NCBI RefSeq assembly: GCF_001465875.1
Contig: NZ_LN901323.1
Coordinates: 188,501 to 252,500, forward strand
Direction: 5' to 3'
Source: Legionella saoudiensis
GTDB lineage: Bacteria > Pseudomonadota > Gammaproteobacteria > Legionellales > Legionellaceae
Length of the DNA stretch: 64,000 bases
The notes under the pieces were generated by a model. It did no database searches and was not told the origin of the DNA. It saw only the letters and a program-made list of their open reading frames with translations. A program made the translations under genes and the position numbers. Shown in pieces: positions 27,377 through 39,180 of this stretch (positions are counted from its first letter, which is position 1; every line of letters starts with the position of its first letter).

Positions 27377-28597
27377 TTAGATTTGGCTTGGATGCACCTT
27401 GCATTTCTGAAGCTGGCGGCTATTAATGGAGATAAAAATATAAAATCCCATACCGATGCATGTTAACAGTAGAAAAAACAAGGACATTAAACTGACTTGT
27501 TGAATAGTGAAGGCATGCTGCAAAATAACACTTAGTGAGCTACTGACTAAACACCATAACAAAATAAATAGCATTAAGGAAATAAGCGTATTAATAAGAT
27601 TTCTAGTACCATAAAAATGCGATAAGGACTCAGAATCCACAATGCTTAAAGAAAAATACTGCGCCAAAGCATAACAAATCGAACTAAAAAAACTGCCTAA
27701 GCAAATGAAAAGACAGCTAAAAAGATAATGGCTCCCCCAAAAAGCCACCATACATAAGTTAAATAGCAAACCTAGGGCTGCAAAACGAAAAAGCTTCCGG
27801 TAACTAAATAATGCAATTGGGAATAAATTACCTACAAGCATGCCAACGCCTGCAAAGGAAAGAATCACTCCTATTTGTGAAACCGAAAAATAAAAAGAAT
27901 AAAAGGGAATGATCATAATCGCCACTATATTAAGCCACATAAAATTTAAGCTGTATAAATACAAAATGGATGACCTGCTTACAGTCAGCTCCACTCCCTG
28001 CGAACGAAATTGCGACTGCAGTGACGTATTTTTCTGTAAATTCCAATGAATTAACACTAGAAAAATTCGATAAATTAGAATAATTACTATAGATGTAACT
28101 AATAAACTTACAAATGATAATTTATTGAAAAAGAAACTGCCAATAAGTGGGCCGGTAATATACCCCAAAGTATTAGCCAGCCTGGTGGTAGTAATGACAA
28201 AAGGCAAATCTTTATAAGTACAATAAGTTGCGGTTACTTTATCAAAAAAAATACTTTCCATTGAAGCCAAAAAAGCAACACAGGCTAAGATAATAAGTAA
28301 ATTATCCAGTGGCGCTTTCTCGGTTAAAACAATGAACCAAAAGCCGAGAAATAAGATTAAAATAAAATCCAGACAACGTTTTAAGGCCGTAAATACGTTA
28401 GTATTTTCCAGCAGCTTAGGAACAATAAAAAGCAAAACCGCGGAGGGTAAATAAATTAACGCCCCATAGAGCGGAAATTCTTCCAAGGTAATGTAGTGCT
28501 GTAATAGAGTATTCAAAATAAAAAAATTGAATACTTTAAATAAAACAGTTAATAATCCATGGTTTGTCCAAATTTGTAAGAACTGCTTTCTATTCAT
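27377..28597 (-). CDS. MFS-type transporter
   Basis: This 406-aa integral membrane protein has about 11-12 hydrophobic helices throughout (for example LLIILACVAFLASMESIFF) and short loops, as in the major facilitator superfamily. No drug-class signature is seen clearly. It begins 11 bp after the stop of the kinase-like gene and is translated from an ATG with AGGA upstream, so the two form an operon that is divergent from the first PKS gene. Export of the island's product, or self-protection, is the natural suggestion; it is context-based only. Confidence 0.75.
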   Translation of the reverse strand: MNRKQFLQIWTNHGLLTVLFKVFNFFILNTLLQHYITLEEFPLYGALIYLPSAVLLFIVPKLLENTNVFTALKRCLDFILILFLGFWFIVLTEKAPLDNLLIILACVAFLASMESIFFDKVTATYCTYKDLPFVITTTRLANTLGYITGPLIGSFFFNKLSFVSLLVTSIVIILIYRIFLVLIHWNLQKNTSLQSQFRSQGVELTVSRSSILYLYSLNFMWLNIVAIMIIPFYSFYFSVSQIGVILSFAGVGMLVGNLFPIALFSYRKLFRFAALGLLFNLCMVAFWGSHYLFSCLFICLGSFFSSICYALAQYFSLSIVDSESLSHFYGTRNLINTLISLMLFILLWCLVSSSLSVILQHAFTIQQVSLMSLFFLLLTCIGMGFYIFISINSRQLQKCKVHPSQI

Positions 28598-28608
28598 TCC
28601 CAAACATC

Positions 28609-29604
28609 CTAGGACAATTGCAGTAATGCCTGATGGTTATTCTCCAAAAGCGCGAGCATAGTTAAACCTTCCCGTAACATTGCTTCATTGGCTAAGGAAT
28701 AGCAGGTCATAACCCAAAAAATCCATTTTGCCGCCGAGATATAAATATCCACATCATTAATCGCTAAAGGTAATGCATAAGCATCCCTGAAGCACTTTGC
28801 CGCAGCCATATCTAAATAGTATTGGTTGGTATTTTTTTGCAAAACCCAGCTGGTGACTGTATCGATAAAATCAATTTCAGCCCGCATCAGACAAAAGTTT
28901 TCCCAATCAACGAGAAAATGCTGACCGGCTTCATTCCAAATAACATTTTTCGGTTTTATATCCGAATGAGAAATAACTAAAGTGGGTGCTTGCCCTATGC
29001 GTAAAATTTCATCGTAAGTGACCCTGGTATACACTCCCCGTAATAAATTTTTTAAGGGATTATTCAGATATCTTATGGCGAGTTTTTCCACTAAGGCCAA
29101 CCCGTGGCTTGTTACCAAATTTTTCCAGCAACTGGCAAAAAAATATGATTTAAGATTAAAAAAATTCCTATCATAATTAAATGGCTGGGTTTGATGTAAG
29201 GTAGCGAGTACGTGTGCAATTTGTATTTTTTGCTCGAGATTTAAATAAAAAGGCTCTTTATTTTCGCCGGGAATAAAATGCATCATATAAAATACAAGAT
29301 CTTTATATTCCTGCACAAAGGTATTATTAATAGAAATTAGTTTTGGAGATGCTATTTTCTTAGTTAGATCATTCACATAGCTGGTATGCAGAGTAAGAAA
29401 ATTTATCAACCCTAGAGAATTTAATTGATATAATTCTTCTAGATTACCTTTATTGATTATTTTTATCGTCGTTATTTTGCCATTCTCCTCTCGCGCGAAA
29501 TAAAGCGCGCCTAACATATTTTCTGATTCTTTTATTAGTATGGGATTTACGAATTGATGTTCTCGTAAAAATTCACCCAGTAGAGATTCAATAGGCTGGT
29601 GCAT
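28609..29604 (-). CDS. APH/choline kinase-like phosphotransferase
   Basis: This 331-aa protein has the fold of aminoglycoside phosphotransferase and choline kinases. The catalytic loop HSDIKPKN (His213, Asp215, Asn220) and the Mg-binding aspartate in VDWENF are intact; a nucleotide-binding lysine in the N-terminal lobe is likely. The ATG at 29604 has AAGGA upstream; a start at 29640 lacks one. It forms a bicistronic unit with the MFS gene. It might phosphorylate the island's product or an intermediate (for self-resistance or tailoring) or a small metabolite such as choline. Substrate cannot be told from the sequence. Confidence 0.75.
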   Translation of the reverse strand: MHQPIESLLGEFLREHQFVNPILIKESENMLGALYFAREENGKITTIKIINKGNLEELYQLNSLGLINFLTLHTSYVNDLTKKIASPKLISINNTFVQEYKDLVFYMMHFIPGENKEPFYLNLEQKIQIAHVLATLHQTQPFNYDRNFFNLKSYFFASCWKNLVTSHGLALVEKLAIRYLNNPLKNLLRGVYTRVTYDEILRIGQAPTLVISHSDIKPKNVIWNEAGQHFLVDWENFCLMRAEIDFIDTVTSWVLQKNTNQYYLDMAAAKCFRDAYALPLAINDVDIYISAAKWIFWVMTCYSLANEAMLREGLTMLALLENNHQALLQLS

Positions 29605-29887
29605 AATTATTTTCCTTTTTTTATTACTAATTAAAGCCATTTATTCCGTTTTTAAATCGCCTATCCATGCAGAACGTTAATTACCCATAAAGAAACCAAA
29701 TAAATGGCAATTGATTAATTATAGACCAACCTGGCGGTAATTTTTGTTCCTTTACAAATATTGATTTTAAAAATAAATATCCTTTTTCTTTTACTGCAGC
29801 GCAACATAAAGTTAAAAATAGACTATAATTGTATAAATTTTGTGCTACCCTTAAAAAGCAAGACCGTTTCAATAACAGAGATGTACA

Positions 29888-32800
29888 ATGAGCCTAGATG
29901 TCTTTAGCACCCAAACCATCATCGACCTCTTAAAAGAAAATGCTCGAAATACTCCGAGTAAGGCTGCTTTAACATTTCTCTCTCAAAAAGAGAATATTTC
30001 TTTAACTTATAAAGAATTGCTAGAGCAAATGGAGCGTTTTGCCACCCGGATTCTAAAGCTTGCCGAGCCTGGCTCACGAGCTATTATTTTATTAAATCCT
30101 GGTATCGATTATCTGGTCTCTTTTTTAGGCTGCTTACTGGCTGGAGTTATTGCTGTTCCCGCATATCCTCCCACCAACAGTCGCCATAACATTAGATTAT
30201 TATCGATTATTGAAGATGCTTCGGTGCAGGTGATTATTACTTCTTCTGCGGTGGTTCATCGTTTGGACTTCAATGAAGATAACAAAACACAGGTCCTTAT
30301 TATCGAGGAGGAAGAAAATACCTCGACTACCTTAAGGCAATTGCCTCCTATTTACAGCGAAGACGTAGCCTTTCTCCAGTACACCTCCGGATCTACTGGC
30401 AATCCCAAGGGGGTGATGGTTACTCATAAGAATATTATTGCAAATGTTCAATGCATTAATGATAAGTTAGCTCAACGAGTTACTACCCTCTGCTCTTGGC
30501 TGCCGCCCTTCCATGATATGGGCATGATTGGCTGTACCCTTTTTCCTTTGGCCTATAATGGCCATGTGGTCAGTATGTCGCCCACCGATTTTCTGAAAAA
30601 TCCATTTAAATGGTTAAAAGCAATCAGTGATTTTCGTGCTGAATGTACTGCGGCACCGGACTTTGCTTATGATTTATGCACCAGAGTGATTACAGACGAT
30701 GAAAAAAAGGAACTCGATTTAAGCTCATGGCTTTTTGCCATTAATGGCTCTGAACCGGTCAATGCCGAACATTTAAAACAATTTAGTGATGCCTTCGCAG
30801 AATGCGGGTTTAACGCCAAATCCGGCCACCCCGCCTATGGCATGGCTGAAACAACCTTATTGATCTCTACCAAAGAAGTAGGCACGGAAACGTTAGTCAT
30901 GCGTGTGGAAAAGCATACATTCCAAAAAAATATCATCCAGAAAGCTCAAGATGGTGAAGAGTATGTTAATTTGGTTAGCTGTGGCACTGTCTATAACAAT
31001 TATAATTTAAAAATTATTGACCCCACGAGTTTGGAGATCTTGCCCACCAATAAAATTGGCGAAATCGTAGTCCAAGGTGATTCGGTTACGAAAGGGTATT
31101 GGAATAAACCGAAACTCAATCAAGAAATTTTTCATTTAAATTTAGCCTCTGAAGACAAGCCCTTTCTGCGAACTGGAGATTTAGGCTTTTTAAATCCCCA
31201 CGGCGAACTTTTTATTACTGGGCGCCTCAAAGATTTAATTATCATTCGCGGACAAAACCTGTATCCCCAAGACATTGAACATTGCGTTGAAAAAAGTCAT
31301 TCCTTGCTCATCAAGCATGGCGGAGCAGCCTTTGTTGTTGACAAAGAAAATAAGGAACCGGAGTTAATCTTAGTCCAGGAAGTTCATCGCAGCGCGAAAC
31401 AATTCGATGAAATTTTTTCAGCAATATTAGACTGTTGCTCCCAAGAGTTACCCGTATTGCCCAGCGAGATCGTGCTAATAAAACAGTCCTCATTGCCTCG
31501 AACCTCTAGTGGTAAAGTGCAGCGTAGCGGCTGTAAGCAGGCATTTCTCGCCAAAGAATTACACATCTATGCCCAATGGCAACGAAAAGCCCATCAGCCA
31601 AAACAATCAATGCCTCAGCAACCCCATTTAGCCAATGCACATGAAAAAAACAGCTTAAGCTTATGGATGAAACAATGGCTTGCCGATAATTTATCGCTCC
31701 AATTAGACCTAATTGACGTCCATAAAAATTTTTCTTACTACGGTATGGATTCAGTAAGTGCGGTCCAATTTACTACCGCACTAGGAAATCTCATAAATAA
31801 GGAAATTAATCCTAGCTTGTTATGGTCTTTTACTACAATTGAAGCCTTAACAGCGCATTTACTCACTGAAGAAGACCCGCTTGCCTTCGCAAATGAGCAT
31901 TCAACGCCACAAAAACGCTTTGAACCAGTAGCAATTATCGGGATGAGCTGCCGCTTTCCGGGCAGCAGCAATAGCCCACAAGAATTTTGGGAGCTCTTAC
32001 AACAGGCTAAAGACGGCGTTGGTAATGTGCCTAAAAATCGCTGGGATTCTCAGCTGTATACAGCACAAGCTGGCACCATGGGCACAATAGCTACCTCTAA
32101 AGGTGGTTTTATTGACAATGTTGATCAGTTTGATGCCGCTTTATTTAACATTAGTCGGCGTGAAGCAGAAGCAATGGATCCCTAACATCGTCTTTTACTG
32201 GAATTAACCTGGGAAGCGCTGGAGCGAGCTGGCATCGCCCCTTTATCTTTAAATGATACTGATGCGGCAATCTTTATTGGAATTGCTTCCAATGACTATA
32301 GCCAATTAGCGCATGATGCAGTACAACACAATGCTAATGCCTACTATGGGATAGGTAATGCTCATAGTGCTGCCGCGGGGCGAATTGCTTACTTTTTAGG
32401 CACGCATGGCGAGTCAGTAGCGGTAGATACCGCATGCTCCTCCTCATTGGTTGCCGTATTCAATGCCTGTCAGGATTTACATGAAAAAGGCTATAGCTTA
32501 GCCATTGTGGGTGGCGTAAACTGCATTCTGGATCCCTCGTTAAGTGTAAGTTTCTCGCAAGCGGGAATGTTATCACCTCAGGGTAAATGCCAAGTCTTTG
32601 ACGCTAAGGCAGATGGCTATGTGCGTAGTGAGGGATGCGGTGTGCTCATTTTAAAACGCTTAGCCGATGCACAACGTGATAAAGACCCTATTTTGGCAGT
32701 CATTCAAAGTGCTGTAGTGAATAGCGATGGACACAGTAATGGCATCACCGCGCCAAGTCCCAAGGCACAACAGGACTTAATTAGTAAAGCCATTCATGCC

Positions 32801-35800
32801 GCAGGGCTTTCTCCCGATTTAATTGATTATATTGAGACTCATGGCACAGGTACGCGCCTGGGTGACCCGATTGAGTTTAATGCGTTGAAAGAAGTTTTTG
32901 CCACCGGCACACGGCAAAAGGATTTATATATCGGCTCGGTAAAAAGCAACATCGGCCATTTAGAAGCAGCTGCGGGTATGGCAGGCCTTATCAAAACCAT
33001 TTTAATGTTACAACATCAGCAAATTCCCGCCAATTTACATTTTGAAACCGTTAATCCGCTAATTGACTTAGCCTCAATCCCGGCACAAGTACCTACACAC
33101 TTGCAAGCCTGGGAAGCTGGAGCGCAAAAACAACTACGTTATGCTGGCATTAGCTCTTTTGGTTTTACGGGCACCAACGCGCACCTAATCCTTAGCGAAG
33201 CTCCCCCTAAAAATGCCCTGGATGCCGCGGTGGATACGCCCCAAAGACCGGTGCATGTCTTCACGCTATCAGGACATACTCCAGAAGCTTTAGCGGCACA
33301 ACAAGCACAATTAGCAGAATTTATACAACGCGATGCGCCTATGGATTTAGCCAATTTATGCCATAACCTTGCTCTTAGTCGCAGTGCTTTAGATTATCGG
33401 CTGGCCTTTCCTGTGCAAACCCACGCAGAATTACTGGAAAAATTAACTACCATTACCCCAACCAATAAAGCAGTAGCATTAAATACTGACAAAATAGCCT
33501 TTCTATTTACAGGACAAGGCTCACAATATTCAGGGATGGGCTGGGAACTTTATACTACGCACCCTTTATTTAGGCAGGAAGTTGATCAATGCAGTCAGCT
33601 ACTGGCGGATTGTTTGCCCGTGCCACTGACTAAGGTAATGTTTGATCCTGAACTGGCTTCCTTATTAAACCAAACTCAGTATACTCAACCCGCCTTGTTT
33701 GTACTTCAATATGCTTTAGCGCAATTATGGATAAGTTGGGGAATTCTCCCCACAGCGGTTATCGGTCACAGTGTTGGCGAGTATGTCGCAGCAACTGTGG
33801 CAGGCGTTATGAGTTTAGCAGATGGCTTAAAACTCATTGCCGCTCGCGCCAAACTCATGCAAGCACAGCAAGAAGGCAGTATGCTTAGCGTGAGTGTTGA
33901 TGAAACACAAGCTCAAGCCTTACTGCAGGAATTCCAAACTCAGGCACCAGAGGCAATCTTAAATATTGCGGCAGTAAACAGCTTGAATCAAGTGGTATTT
34001 GCTGGTGAAAGCACCGCCATTCGTCAGTTAAATCAGCAATGCCAGTTGCAAGGGATTCGCAGCACCGAGCTGCAAGTGTCTCATGCCTTCCATTCCGAAC
34101 TTTTACGTCCAATGATTGCTGAATTTAAGCAGATTGCTGCAAGCATTCAGTATTTGCCGCCCAAACTCGTGCTAATTTCCAACGTCAGTGGCAAGCAAAT
34201 CGCTGCCATCAATGCCGATTATTGGGCTGAGCACGTCCTGGCTACGGTGCGATTTAGTAGCGGAATACAGGAATTAATTTTAGGAAATTATCAAACTTTT
34301 ATAGAAATGGGCCCACAGCCGGTTTTATTAGCTTTTGCTCGACAGGCTAGCCCTTCACAACAGGCTTTATGGTTGGCTTCGCTCAGAAAAAATCGCCCTG
34401 ACTGGCAAATCCTCTCCGAAGCTATAGCACAACTCTTTGAAAACGGACATACCATAAATTGGCAGGCCTATAATGCACCGTTTAAACTGACAATCGATGC
34501 ACACAATTTACCTACTTATGCGTTCCAGCATCAATCATATTGGCTCACAGACGAATTTAAAAAGCCGGTAAGTAATTCTATCAGCTCCGATTCAAGTCAG
34601 GCCCTTTATCAAATGGAATGGAAGCCATTAGCAAAGACATCGCAGCGAAATAGGCCTCAAGCGGTAACAGGAAAATGGTTGATTTTTGCGAATCAAGATG
34701 TAGAAAGTCAGAATATGATAAAACTGTTATCTACTTTTTTACCAGTGATTATGGTGGTGCGTCCTGGAAGAAAAATGACACTGACTCCCGATGAAGCAGT
34801 ACTTAACCCTTATGAGCCAGAGCATTTTTCCAACTTATTGAGCAAGCACCCCAAAATTGAAGGCATTTTTTATTTATGGGGCCTAGTAGACACGGAGTTT
34901 TTTCAAGAACCGCGATTACAAGCCTTAACTTGTGATGACATGAACCAATTAATTAAAAATTCATGCGCAGGCTTACTTCATTTGGTGCAAGCGCTTATAG
35001 CTCACAAACAGCAGGTCAAGTTTTGGAACGTAACCCGAGGAGCAACAACCATAGCTCCTCCTCCTTTACCCTTTTTTTCACCACTAGTAGGTATGGGAAA
35101 AACCTTGGTTCTGGAATACCCTGAACTAGATTACCATCATTTTGATGTTGATCTGGAAACAACGATGCAAAGCACGGCAACCCAACTGCAACAACTGATT
35201 AATCATTATCAAGACGAAGCCCTTCTCGCCTACTACAAGAATTTATTATATGTACCACGCATCACTCCCGCACACATACCTCCAGTTGTCCCTAAAAAAG
35301 CATTGGTAAAAAATGCCTCTTATCTAATTACTGGGGGTCTAGGCGGAATAGGCTCTATTCTATGTAAGTGGCTGATTCAGCAAGGGGTAAACTCGATTAT
35401 TTTATTAGGCAGGCGCCCATTAAATGATGAGCTAAACGCGATGCTTAATTCATTGCGTGTTGATAATGTGGGTATCCACTATATTCAAGCGGATGTGAGT
35501 GATAACCAACAACTGCGGTTGGCATTAACCAAGATCCACTGCACACTGCCTGCAATTAAAGGAATTTTTCATGCGGCAGGCACTTTAAGTGATGGCTTAT
35601 GGTCACAGCTAACCTGGAATGATTTTGAACAAGTTTTCGCGGCTAAAGTTCAAGGGTCCTATAATTTACACCGCTTAAGCATCGAGCTTACCCCTGAGTT
35701 AGAGCATTTTGTGATGTTTTCATCGATCAGTTCTTTATTAGGTACCCCAGGACAAGCAAATTATGCCGCAGCAAACACTTTTCTCGATAACTTGGCTCAC

Positions 35801-37759
35801 TACCGAGCTCAAGCAGGGTTACCTGCAGTAAGCATTAATTTTGGCCCTTGGCAGCAAATAGGTATGACTCGTGATTTAGTGCAGTCCTGGTCGGCTTATG
35901 GTATTCATAACATTAGTGAGGAGTTAGGTTTAGCTTCATTAAAACGGGCAATGTCAGGCTCTTTCACTCAATTGTGTTTAATGCCTAATGAGATGACAAC
36001 GCAGTTGGCCCACTTACCACGTTCCTATAAAAAATTATTGACTGAGCTTATTCCTGAGCCGCAAAAGGCTCAACCAGCACATGTCAATGCGGCAATACAT
36101 CAATCGAGCCAAGATCTACTTGTTCAATTAAGACAGCAACAATCTGCGCAACGAGTCTCTGAGCTAAAAGATATCTTCATAAAAGAGATTCGTACGATTC
36201 TTCGTTTAAAAGAAAGCGACAGTCTGCCTATGAGCAGCAATTTATTAGCGCTAGGAATGGATTCTATTCTTGGTATGGAGTTGGTACGTCAACTGCAATG
36301 CAAATTGGGCTTGGAAAATTTAAGCATCCAAGCCTTGCTCTTTGAGAACCGCTCACTAGACAATATTGTCGATTTTTTGAATGAGCAAATAGGCACTAGC
36401 ACGAAGCAAGATGATGGCCCTTGCCTAACTCAAATAAGGCCCCACCAATTAGTACCACTTTCGGTGCAACAAATGCGCCTGTGGAATCATATTCAAGCTC
36501 AGCCCATGAATCCTGTGTATGTGATCACTAATCAGTTCGAACTTGATGGCCCGGTGGATGTATTGATTTTGGAAAAAAGCATTCAACAAGTTATTGAGCG
36601 CCATTCTATGCTCCGTTGTAGCTTTCATAGTTCGATGGGAACGCCTTTTCAATTTTTTCATGATCAGGTTGATTTTAAATTGAATTATGTTGATCTTCGT
36701 GCTTTAGAATCTAAAGATCAAACACAACAAATCAAGCAATTATTGCAAAGAATAAACACTCATATCTTTGATTTGAGTAAAGCGCCTTTATTGGCAAGTT
36801 ATTTGATTCAACACGCTGAGGAACGCTATATTTGGACCTTCAGTGTGAGTCATTTATTAGTTGATGGGGGTAGCAGCCTACTTTTGTTTGAAGAGATTCT
36901 GCATGTTTATGCACTCAATCAAAATCGCACCACGCAAATCTTGCCGACAGCCACACCTTATGAAGAATTTGTGGAGTGGCAATTAACCAATGTAGTCAAT
37001 GGTACTTATGAAAAATATGTTACTTTTTGGCGAAATACCTTGTTGAACTATCACCCTCCAGTGCTGCCCACGGATAAGCCTCTACCTCAGCATGCATCCG
37101 CTTTTGGTGCAAAAGAGCCCATTAGCGTTTCTGCAGAATTACTGAATAAGCTGCACAATTTAGCTAAACAAAATCAAGTTACACTGCCTAATTTATTATT
37201 AGCAGCTTATGGACTGGTGTTAGCGCAGTTTAGCAAAACCGAGCAAGCCTTTATTACCTTGCTTTGTGCTGGACGTGAAATGGAAAAATTCCAGGCAACT
37301 ATGGGTGAGATAGCCAATGAATTGCCCTTGATTATCCATTCTTCGCCTACCATGCGTTTCATTGATATGGCCAAGCAGTTACAAAATGACTTAGTTCTGT
37401 TTTTTGAATATCAGTATTTACAACCCGAGCAAATTGCCGCCCTTGATTTACCAATCCCTGATGTATCTTTCGACTTCCAACACTTGGCCCTCAAGCCTGT
37501 TGACCCTGGATTTAAACTCAAGCCATTAGCTCAGGAGGACACAAAGATTCCTCTTTGGGGCACTAGTCCGCGCAAACTGTCATTAAAATTTAATTATGAC
37601 CGCAATGCATTAACTGGGTATCTTAAGTATCGGGTTGACTTATATGAGCGTGAAACTATTTATCTTCTTACTACCCAGTTTCTGAAAATACTTGAGGAGG
37701 TTGTCGAGAAACCTGAAAGCACATGTGACAATTTAGCTAATTTGTGGAGCTCACTATGA
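29888..37759 (+). pseudogene. FAAL-ACP-KS-AT-KR-ACP-C hybrid polyketide synthase, interrupted by an in-frame TAA
   Basis: A single frame of 2,624 codons, open except for one TAA at 32183-32185. Order of domains (whole-protein numbering): fatty acyl-AMP ligase (about 1-570, YTSGSTGNPKGVMVTHKN), ACP (Ser622 in GMDS), KS (680-1110: Cys850 in DTACSSSL, His985, His1024), AT (about 1190-1500; Ser1295 in GHSVGEYVA), KR with a structural half (about 1590-1990; ITGGLGGIG near 1814, Tyr1959), ACP (Ser2126 in GMDS) and a condensation domain (2150-2620; HLLVDG with His2322). There is no DH, ER or TE. The TAA replaces the Gln of the KS motif DPQ(H/Q)R, so codon 766 is nonsense. As read, only a 765-aa FAAL-ACP-KS fragment (29888-32185) would be made; the rest (32186-37759) is intact. 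The ATG has little RBS. A second ATG-like start at 32447 would omit the KS active site. Confidence 0.88.
32183..32185 (+). other. In-frame TAA stop in the KS domain of the PKS
   Basis: The codons read ATG GAT CCC TAA CAT CGT CTT. The KS family consensus here is (M)DPQQR or DPQHR, so a CAA to TAA transition at one base explains the stop. Frames upstream and downstream are the same (both frame 2) and continue for a further 1,857 codons. Confidence 0.92.
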
Positions 37760-39171
37760 GTAAGTCGTATCTAATAAAACCCCCTTTATCCATATTCAAA
37801 GAATATGACGTTCGCAGTAAAATTGGCGAAGACCTAAATGAAAATACTTACTATACTTTAGGCGTGGCGATTGGCAGTGAACTACAGGAAGTACATGGAT
37901 TGCATACTGTATTATTGTCGCGTGACAGTCGTGCAAGTAGCGATGCATTTGCCGAATCCTTGATTAAGGGATTATTAGAAAGTGGCACCCAAATTATTGA
38001 TATTGGCTGCTTACCCACCCCCTTATTGCATTTTGCGATGATGGATTTGCAATGCCATTCCGGATTGATGGTTACCGCGAGCCATAATCCGGCGAATTAT
38101 AATGGTTTAAAACTTACCTTAGGCGACCAGAATTATTATGGAGGCAGGCTCTATGCCTTATACCAACGGATTATGGAGAATAAATTTATCATTGATCGCG
38201 AAGACCGAGGAAAACTGATTCAATATCCTTCGGAACAAGTGATTGATAAATACATTCGCCTGGTTAAAGAGCGTACTGGGACTATTAAAAATCTACGCGT
38301 TGTAGTGGATTGCGGGAATGCGGTGGCAGGTCATGTAGCTCCTCAGTTATTAACTGCTTTAGGTTGCGAGGTCATCCCTTTATATTGCGACGTGCAATCA
38401 AGCTTTCCTAATCACCACCCAGATCCGTCTGTAGAAGAAAATTTAATGAGTCTGTGCCAGATGGTGGTGGAACAACGCGCCGATCTTGGCGTGGCCTTTG
38501 ATGGCGATGGCGATCGTTTAGGTATAGTGGATAACAATGGCTGTATTATTCCTTCAGATTACTTGCTGCTGGCCTTTGCTGATACTTTACTCAAGAAAGA
38601 ACCTAATGCAGCCGTGGTATTTGATATTAAATGCACCCAACATTTAAATGAGTACATTCTCGCCAACCAAGGACGTCCCATTATGACGCGCACTGGTATG
38701 GCGCATATTATGTCCAGTATGTCCGAGCATAACGCGGCCATTGGCGGTGAGTTTTGTGGGCACTTCTACTTTAATGATCGCTGGTTAGAATATGATGATG
38801 GTATTTATGCGGCCGCACGAGCCCTAGAAATGTTAAGTGGGCAAGCACTTGATAGTCATCAGTTTTTTGACCAATTTCCTAAATCCTTAAGTACTAGCGA
38901 ATTAAAAATTGACATTGATGAGCAGCACAAAGAAGAATTTATGAAACAGTTAATTCTCCATGCGCCCATGTATCTAGGAGGAGAACTGGTACAAATCGAT
39001 GGGCTAAGAGTAACACATGACGATGCCTGGGGGTTAGTACGTGCTTCCAACACGGGGCCTTATTTAACCCTGCGCTTTGAAGCAAAGACCCATACCGCCA
39101 TGCAAAATATTAAAGACTTATTTGCCAAATTAATTACGACCATTAATCCTTCATTGGTCTTACCTTTTTAG
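37756..39171 (+). CDS. Phosphomannomutase/phosphoglucomutase
   Basis: Interconverts hexose 1- and 6-phosphates. The 471-aa protein belongs to the alpha-D-phosphohexomutase family: phosphoserine loop TASHNPANYNG (Ser109), metal loop FDGDGDRLG (about 246-254), sugar loop GGEFCGHFYF and a C-terminal phosphate-binding segment RASNTGPYLTLRFE. The ATG at 37756 overlaps the PKS stop (ATGA), with GGAG upstream, so it is translationally coupled to the synthase. This suggests sugar phosphate supply for product decoration, but no glycosyltransferase lies in the island. The 475-aa length from a GTG at 37744 is not favoured. Confidence 0.85.
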   Translation: MSKSYLIKPPLSIFKEYDVRSKIGEDLNENTYYTLGVAIGSELQEVHGLHTVLLSRDSRASSDAFAESLIKGLLESGTQIIDIGCLPTPLLHFAMMDLQCHSGLMVTASHNPANYNGLKLTLGDQNYYGGRLYALYQRIMENKFIIDREDRGKLIQYPSEQVIDKYIRLVKERTGTIKNLRVVVDCGNAVAGHVAPQLLTALGCEVIPLYCDVQSSFPNHHPDPSVEENLMSLCQMVVEQRADLGVAFDGDGDRLGIVDNNGCIIPSDYLLLAFADTLLKKEPNAAVVFDIKCTQHLNEYILANQGRPIMTRTGMAHIMSSMSEHNAAIGGEFCGHFYFNDRWLEYDDGIYAAARALEMLSGQALDSHQFFDQFPKSLSTSELKIDIDEQHKEEFMKQLILHAPMYLGGELVQIDGLRVTHDDAWGLVRASNTGPYLTLRFEAKTHTAMQNIKDLFAKLITTINPSLVLPF

Positions 39172-39180
39172 TGAGACACT

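Noticed and set aside
29681-29872. Open frame of 63 codons on the minus strand before the PKS
   Set aside because: No RBS, lies in the AT-rich promoter region between the kinase and PKS genes, and shows no family resemblance.
32447-37759. Separate gene beginning after the PKS stop
   Set aside because: It starts inside the KS domain just past the active-site Cys, has no RBS and is in the same frame as the first part, so it is the rest of the interrupted gene.
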